A DNA stretch of 49,586 nucleotides from an uncultured Clostridium sp. (GTDB lineage Bacteria; Bacillota; Clostridia; TANB77; CAG-508). The notes below the pieces were generated by a model, which was given only the letters and a program-made list of their open reading frames with translations, was not told the origin of the DNA and made no database searches. The stretch spans positions 1-49,586 of the forward strand of contig CANOSM010000014.1 of NCBI GenBank assembly GCA_947569365.1, given 5' to 3'. The position numbers and the translations under genes were made by a program. The stretch's first letter is position 1; each line of letters starts with the position of its first letter. Below, piece after piece: positions 44,609-49,586 of this stretch.

Positions 44609-46763
44609 TTATACCTCCTCATTTTTATAATACCTTGAGACCTTACTTAATATTTCACAATACTTTATAACTATTTCTTCATCTTCTTTATCATACCAGA
44701 CTGGCATTTTAAAACAATTTTCATAAAATTTATCTGCCATTTTAAATTCTTCGTTTTCATCTAATATTTTATCATATTGTCTAAAAAAATAACTTGGATT
44801 TCTAAAAAGTTCTAATCTATTTAATGGACATGTTGAACCTGGTTTATCAAATTCAATTCCACCTTCTTCATTTAATGCATTAATAAATGTTTCTATTGAC
44901 GTATTATTAAATTTAGATTTATCATATTTTATAATTAATGCATAATAACTACATTTACTGTCTTCATATGGAATGTTTAAATCTAACCCATCTATATTAT
45001 TAATAGTATTTTTTATAATATTTACCATAGATTGTTTGTTTCTATTAATTTCATCTAAATTTTTAAATTGCTCATATGCGATTCTTATCGCTAATGGATG
45101 TGCTCTAAGTTTTAGCCCCTTTCCTGTTACTGCATATTTATAGTCTGAACTATTTTTGTCTATCTCTTGTTTACAACGTTTATTATAATGCCCAAGAAGT
45201 ATACAATTTTTATATATGTACTTATCATTCGTTATAATAACTCCACCTTCTCCACCAGTTATAATTTTATTTCCTTGTAAACTAAAAGCAACAGCATCCG
45301 ACCATTCTCCAAGCTTTTTTCCTTTATATTCACCACCATGTGCATGTGAACAATCTTCTAAAAGATAAATCTCATATTTATCTGCGATTTCCCTCAATTT
45401 ATCCATTTTACATGGATATCCCCACATATGTGTTACTATTATTGCTTTAGTGTTTTTATTAATTTTCTCTTCAACTTTTTTATAATCAATATTTCCTGTC
45501 TCATCACAATCTACAAAAACAGGTTTTGCACCAGTTTGAAATATTGGTGTTACTGTTGCATAGAAAGTGTATATTGGACAAATAACCTCATCTCCACTTT
45601 TTATATTTATGGCATCATATAAAGAATGTAATGCGCTAGTTCCAGAAGAAGTTACTAAAGCATATTTTCTATTATGATATTTTGCAAAATCATCTTCAAA
45701 AGTCTTAAATATATTACTTCTATCATAAATAGAAATATTATCGTGTAATTGATGTATTACTACTTTCTCTATTTCTTTTGTTATTTTAGGATGAATAAAT
45801 CTGCCTTGTTCTTTACTTATTATGGGTATACCTCCATTAATAGCTAACTCCTTGTGGTTTAATGTATTCATTGGACATTGTTCTCCTAAAAGTAGATTTG
45901 CCTGTCTAATTTTCTTATCTAGTCCCACATCATCTCTATTTATCACTTCATCTTTTATATTTATTTCTTGTTTTAAATATCTACACAATTTTATTATTCC
46001 ATTTGGTGCTACAAATAAATCATTATAAGAATTACAATAAGTATTTGGATTATATCTATCATTTGCAGCAGCACAAAATATTTTCGATAATATTATTTTT
46101 GTAAACCCATCATATAATTCAATTTTATGTGTATATTCTTCTAATACTTTAAAATTCTGAGTAATAAGTTGTTTTTTTATTTCATATATTGGAACTATTT
46201 TCGTCTTATCTTCGCTAAATAATTCTATTATCTTTATACTTGCATTTATCTTCTTTGCGAATGATATTATTTTTCTTAAGTTCTCAATACTATCATTCTG
46301 TCCTTTTACTACTGTCATATTAATTCTAATATCTATTTTCTTATTTAGATTCCTTAACTGAGATAAATTATATATTACTTTTTGTAATTTTCCTTTTCTT
46401 TGTATAATATCACTATAAATATCTTCATCTAGACTATGAATAGATACATTTAATCTCTCTATTTCACTTAGACAATTCATCTTCTTGTCAATTAATTCTC
46501 CATTACTAACTATTGTTATATTAATTCCTGATTCTTTAATTTTCATAATTATATCTTCTATATCACTTCGTATTAACGGCTCTCCTCCTGTTATTGTAAC
46601 TGTATCCCAACCATATTTTTCCTTACAAAAATCTACTAAATATTTATAATCATCTCCATTGAATATTTCTTCTGTTGTTTTTTCTATACCTTCTCCATGA
46701 CAAAAATAACAATCATAATTACACTTTCTACTTACAATAAGTCTTAATTCTTTATTTATTCAT
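44609..46763 (-). CDS. MoaA-like radical SAM/DegT aminotransferase fusion, 5' end shifted
   Basis: One protein joining a radical SAM domain (about 1-290) to a DegT/DnrJ/EryC1 PLP aminotransferase (about 295-715). The radical SAM part has RKCNYDCYFCHGEG (CxxxCxxC), TGGEPL and, as in MoaA, a C-terminal YCNSY...KLC cluster region with the first and last Cys at MoaA spacing but the middle Cys replaced by Tyr. The aminotransferase part has SGTSALH, EDCSHAHG and the PLP-lysine segment QGNKIITGGEGG. ATG 46763 (AGAGGTG upstream) begins Met-Asn-Lys then meets TAA: an AATA duplication shifts the frame; deleting it restores Met-Asn-Lys-Glu-Leu. Without that ATG, no standard start precedes the Cys motif. 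The next gene is the tandem Nudix. Confidence 0.8.
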
Positions 46764-46771
46764 ACACAAAT

Positions 46772-46785
46772 ACACCTCTGGGTGT
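46772..46785 (-). promoter_or_regulatory. Hairpin covering the ribosome binding site
   Basis: ACACC/GGTGT stem with a CAGA loop on the - strand overlaps the AGAGGTG ribosome site of the radical SAM fusion. It may damp translation; the stem is short (5 bp). Confidence 0.35.
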
Positions 46786-46858
46786 TATTATATAACATTT
46801 TACAATTGAATGCCACATCATTTGTAATAAAAAAGTCATTAACTACATATTTATAAAC

Positions 46859-46887
46859 AAATAAACCCCAGAATCTGAGGTTTATTT
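46859..46887 (-). terminator. spoIIE terminator
   Basis: Thirteen-base-pair stem (46875-46887 with 46859-46871, one G-U pair) and a T-rich tail on the - strand, 6 nt after the spoIIE stop. Confidence 0.8.
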
Positions 46888-46892
46888 ACTGT

Positions 46893-49349
46893 TTATTTTT
46901 TATTTTTTGCTGATATTTTAACAACAATTATACTCATATCATCTTTGCATATTCCATAATTATTGTCCACAGCTTCATTTAATAATATATCCGCCATTTT
47001 CTGTACATTATTGGTATTTATATTTTTAAGTATCTTAGTGAACCATTTATCTTCCTGTCCTTCTTCATTTGATTCTATTACTCCATCACTACACATTACA
47101 AAAATGTCTCCATCATTAATGTCTTTATCAAACACAGAAAATTCTACATTGTTTAAAATTCCAAGTGGTAGTGCATTTGAGTTAACAATGTCTATATTTT
47201 GTTTATTTTTTATATATGTTTTACATGCTCCATTCTTTATAAACTCGACATTTCCATTATATAAGTCAAATATTGATGCATCAATTGTAGCATAAACTTC
47301 TTCTGTAGTAAGTTTTATTGTAGAATTTATAAGATCTAATGAATCTTCTTTATCAAATCCTGCACTTAATAGCTTTTTCATCATCTTAATTACTATTTGG
47401 CTACTCTTTCTTGCCTCTGATCCTGAACCCATTCCATCACTTAAAACAGTTAAAAATTTATCATCTTCAAGTTTTATTTGTATACTACTATCTCCTGAAA
47501 CAGTGTTTCCTGATTTCGTAGCTTTTGCATATCCTAATTGCATTATAAATTTATCTTCTGATGCATATCTTTGCATATAGCTACTAGCATCTATATTACT
47601 TGTATCTTTTTGTATTGCTATTTTTTCGTCACACACTTTAGATAAAATATTCTCTATACATTTAATTTTATCTTTTTCTTTAACTATTGATATATTTTCG
47701 AAATATATATCTATAAATGTTTTTCCTGATTTAGCTTTTTTAAGTTTAATATCTTTTATTTCTATTGACTTTTGCGATAATAGTTCTTTTATTTGTTTTT
47801 CCTTATCATTATATCCTGTCTTTTCTTGTTTTTCTTTTGTTATCTCTTCTGCTATCTCTGTTATAGCTTTTGATACTCCATTTAGTTGCTTTGACATTGT
47901 TCTTCTATGATCTTCAAATTTGCTTTTCCAACTAAAACCAATCTCATTTATTCTATATGTTCTATTTATTATTCTTACTATTTGCTCTATATCATTTTTT
48001 ATTACTTCATTATTCTCTGTTCCAATAATATAATTATTTCTTTTTTCAAATATTCTCATCAAATCTTCTTTTGTCATTTCAGATTTATCTATTAAAGTAA
48101 TATATATATCTTCTATGATTCCAGTTTTCAACTCGCTTATATCGTCATACAAAATATTATTTGGGAATTTATCTATATTATCTAATAAATCTTCCACAAA
48201 AGTTACTTTACTATTATTGATATTATCAATTTCCTGCTCTATTAATTTTTTATCATTAACTCCTAATACTTTAGACATTTCTGATACTATGTCTGATATA
48301 TTATCTAATTTATTCTTTGTATCATTTGTTTCAGCTAGTCTTGTCTCGTTTTTCCATTCAAGCATTTTCACATCATCCATTATACCTACTATATCTATAC
48401 CTACAAATTTAGGAACAAACATAAATGCTATGCATGAAACAATTATTTCTTTAAATGATATTATTTCTACTGAAAGCCCTGTAGAAATATATGCTATAAT
48501 CACACATCCTGAGACAAACCCAAGAATTGTAAATATTTTTCCAAGTCTTGATAATATTCCTGAAAATAATCCTGCTATTGCATATGCTAGTATTTGCATT
48601 GGTGTACATATACCTAATATTCCAAGTATTAGTCCTACTGATATACCAGTTGTTCCTCCAACTAGTGTCCCACTTCTATAACTAAGTGCTAATATCATAA
48701 AGATAGCTACTATATTCGATATAGATAACCCTAGAAATGAAATTGGATTAAGTGCTACTGTTGATATACTAATAACAATTGTTGCTCCTATTATCTCCTC
48801 AATAGAAAATGTTTTTTCTTTATTTATATTCTTTATCACAGAAATGCTATTAACAAATATTTTATAAAATACATATGTAAGTATAACTGATGAAACACTT
48901 ATAAGAATATCATATACAAACAATTCTTTTTTTATTATACATTTAACTATTTGTACTATACTTGTAGATATTATTAAGTTTCTTCCTAATCTTGTGATTT
49001 CATTCCTATTATCTTGAATTACTGGTTTTATAAACAATATTGAAACCATAAATACAAGTACATTTAATACATATATTAGAGCTCCATTAAAACCAAAACC
49101 TATTATACTCCCTATTGTAGTTATCACTAAAATAATTCCTGCAGGAATATTACTATTACAACAGGCAACAAATATAGCCATAGCGAATGGAGTTACAGAG
49201 CTTTTTATTTGTACAGTAGATATTAAAAATACAATTATATAAACAAGTATATTTTGTAAAATTAATACTCTATTTTTACTATTTAATTCATCATTTTCTT
49301 TTATATTTTTATATTTAGTTATTATATTCTCAGCTAAATTTTGAAACAT
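46893..49349 (-). CDS. spoIIE: Stage II sporulation protein E (SpoIIE phosphatase)
   Basis: PP2C-type membrane phosphatase that dephosphorylates SpoIIAA and so releases sigma-F in the forespore; it also helps place the polar septum. The start is ATG 49349 (GAGGTGG upstream), giving 818 aa. About ten membrane segments occupy 35-330, a central FtsZ-interacting and oligomerisation region about 330-590, and the PP2C domain about 600-818. The metal-binding motifs SDGMGSGSEA, ATIDASIFDL-type strand, KNGACKTY and FVMCSDGVIES are intact. Its presence is good evidence for endospore formation. Monocistronic. Confidence 0.96.
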   Translation of the reverse strand: MFQNLAENIITKYKNIKENDELNSKNRVLILQNILVYIIVFLISTVQIKSSVTPFAMAIFVACCNSNIPAGIILVITTIGSIIGFGFNGALIYVLNVLVFMVSILFIKPVIQDNRNEITRLGRNLIISTSIVQIVKCIIKKELFVYDILISVSSVILTYVFYKIFVNSISVIKNINKEKTFSIEEIIGATIVISISTVALNPISFLGLSISNIVAIFMILALSYRSGTLVGGTTGISVGLILGILGICTPMQILAYAIAGLFSGILSRLGKIFTILGFVSGCVIIAYISTGLSVEIISFKEIIVSCIAFMFVPKFVGIDIVGIMDDVKMLEWKNETRLAETNDTKNKLDNISDIVSEMSKVLGVNDKKLIEQEIDNINNSKVTFVEDLLDNIDKFPNNILYDDISELKTGIIEDIYITLIDKSEMTKEDLMRIFEKRNNYIIGTENNEVIKNDIEQIVRIINRTYRINEIGFSWKSKFEDHRRTMSKQLNGVSKAITEIAEEITKEKQEKTGYNDKEKQIKELLSQKSIEIKDIKLKKAKSGKTFIDIYFENISIVKEKDKIKCIENILSKVCDEKIAIQKDTSNIDASSYMQRYASEDKFIMQLGYAKATKSGNTVSGDSSIQIKLEDDKFLTVLSDGMGSGSEARKSSQIVIKMMKKLLSAGFDKEDSLDLINSTIKLTTEEVYATIDASIFDLYNGNVEFIKNGACKTYIKNKQNIDIVNSNALPLGILNNVEFSVFDKDINDGDIFVMCSDGVIESNEEGQEDKWFTKILKNINTNNVQKMADILLNEAVDNNYGICKDDMSIIVVKISAKNKK

Positions 49350-49406
49350 CCTTACCACCTCATACTTTTAATATCTTTAAGCATATAACATGTCCCATAA
49401 AAAAGC

Positions 49407-49413
49407 TGTCGAT
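49407..49413. promoter_or_regulatory. 0A-box-like site upstream of spoIIE
   Basis: TGTCGAT on the + strand differs from the Spo0A box TGTCGAA at one position and lies 58-64 nt before the spoIIE ATG. spoIIE is a known Spo0A target in Bacillus. A single near-match in AT-rich DNA is weak evidence. Confidence 0.3.
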
Positions 49414-49586
49414 TATAAGCTTATAAATAAAAAAGTTATTTACAAATTGTGATATTTTATTTTGTTTTTACTCATATAGTGCACTTATTCTATTATAATT
49501 TCCTCAAAAAATCAATAGAAAAAAACAAAAGTACAGGATTAAGAAATGAAAAAAATAAAATAATTTATGAAAGTATATATAAATAA

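Noticed and set aside
46893..49358. GTG at 49358 as the spoIIE start
   Set aside because: The GTG overlaps the Shine-Dalgarno region; ATG 49349 is 5 nt after GAGGTGG and is preferred.
1..49586. CRISPR array, tRNA/rRNA, prophage or transposase
   Set aside because: No spaced direct repeat series, cloverleaf, rRNA-like conserved block or recombinase/phage structural protein was found by reading.

Overview
The window is very AT-rich and looks like the chromosome of a spore-forming, low-GC Firmicute, most likely an uncultured or gut-type member of Clostridia. The evidence is spoIIE, a cwlD-type amidase, a CotF-type coat protein pair, a Spo0A-type DNA-binding domain, the MEP isoprenoid genes, GG(A/T)GG ribosome binding sites and strongly A/T-biased codons. 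No rRNA, tRNA, CRISPR array, transposase or phage gene is visible, so the species cannot be fixed from this window.

Layout. 1-4.5 kb: M23 peptidase, spore-coat pair, L,D-transpeptidase, then two foreign-looking, higher-GC genes (a degenerate lethal-factor-like secreted protein and an unknown). 4.5-9.7 kb: a cassette of about 5 kb flanked by two copies of the 3' end of pcrA plus its terminator. It carries a secreted protein, an unknown membrane-anchored protein, an ECF sigma/anti-sigma pair and a Spo0A-like regulator with a degenerate receiver. 9.6-17.6 kb: pcrA, a ZIP metal transporter, an ABC exporter (ATPase frameshifted inside its P-loop) and ispF-ispE-ispD. 17.8-25.1 kb: a sortase-assembled pilus operon in the order adhesin, 52-aa microprotein, catalytically dead SipA-like signal peptidase, major pilin, class B sortase. 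This closely parallels streptococcal cpa-sipA-tee-srtC loci.

25.3-35.4 kb: prfA, tatD, smc, a thymidylate-synthase-like protein, an HD-GYP/AIM24 pair, cwlD and a MNT/HEPN toxin-antitoxin pair whose HEPN half has an in-frame TGA. 35.5-39.1 kb: a folate unit (THF riboswitch, folT, folC, ecfA, ecfT) that looks like a dedicated folate ECF transporter; folC is also frameshifted inside its P-loop. 39.1-42.7 kb: WG-repeat protein, an unknown membrane protein, acpS and a pilin-like protein. 42.9-46.8 kb: an acyl-ACP thioesterase, then a two-gene operon encoding a MoaA-like radical SAM/DegT aminotransferase fusion and a tandem Nudix protein. 46.9-49.3 kb: spoIIE.

Most worth pursuing: the pcrA-tail-flanked cassette; the pilus operon with its pseudo-signal-peptidase and new microprotein; the two identical-looking +1 frameshifts, each at a CGG codon in a P-loop, in a region where CGG is otherwise not used by native genes; and the radical SAM-aminotransferase fusion with its Nudix partner.
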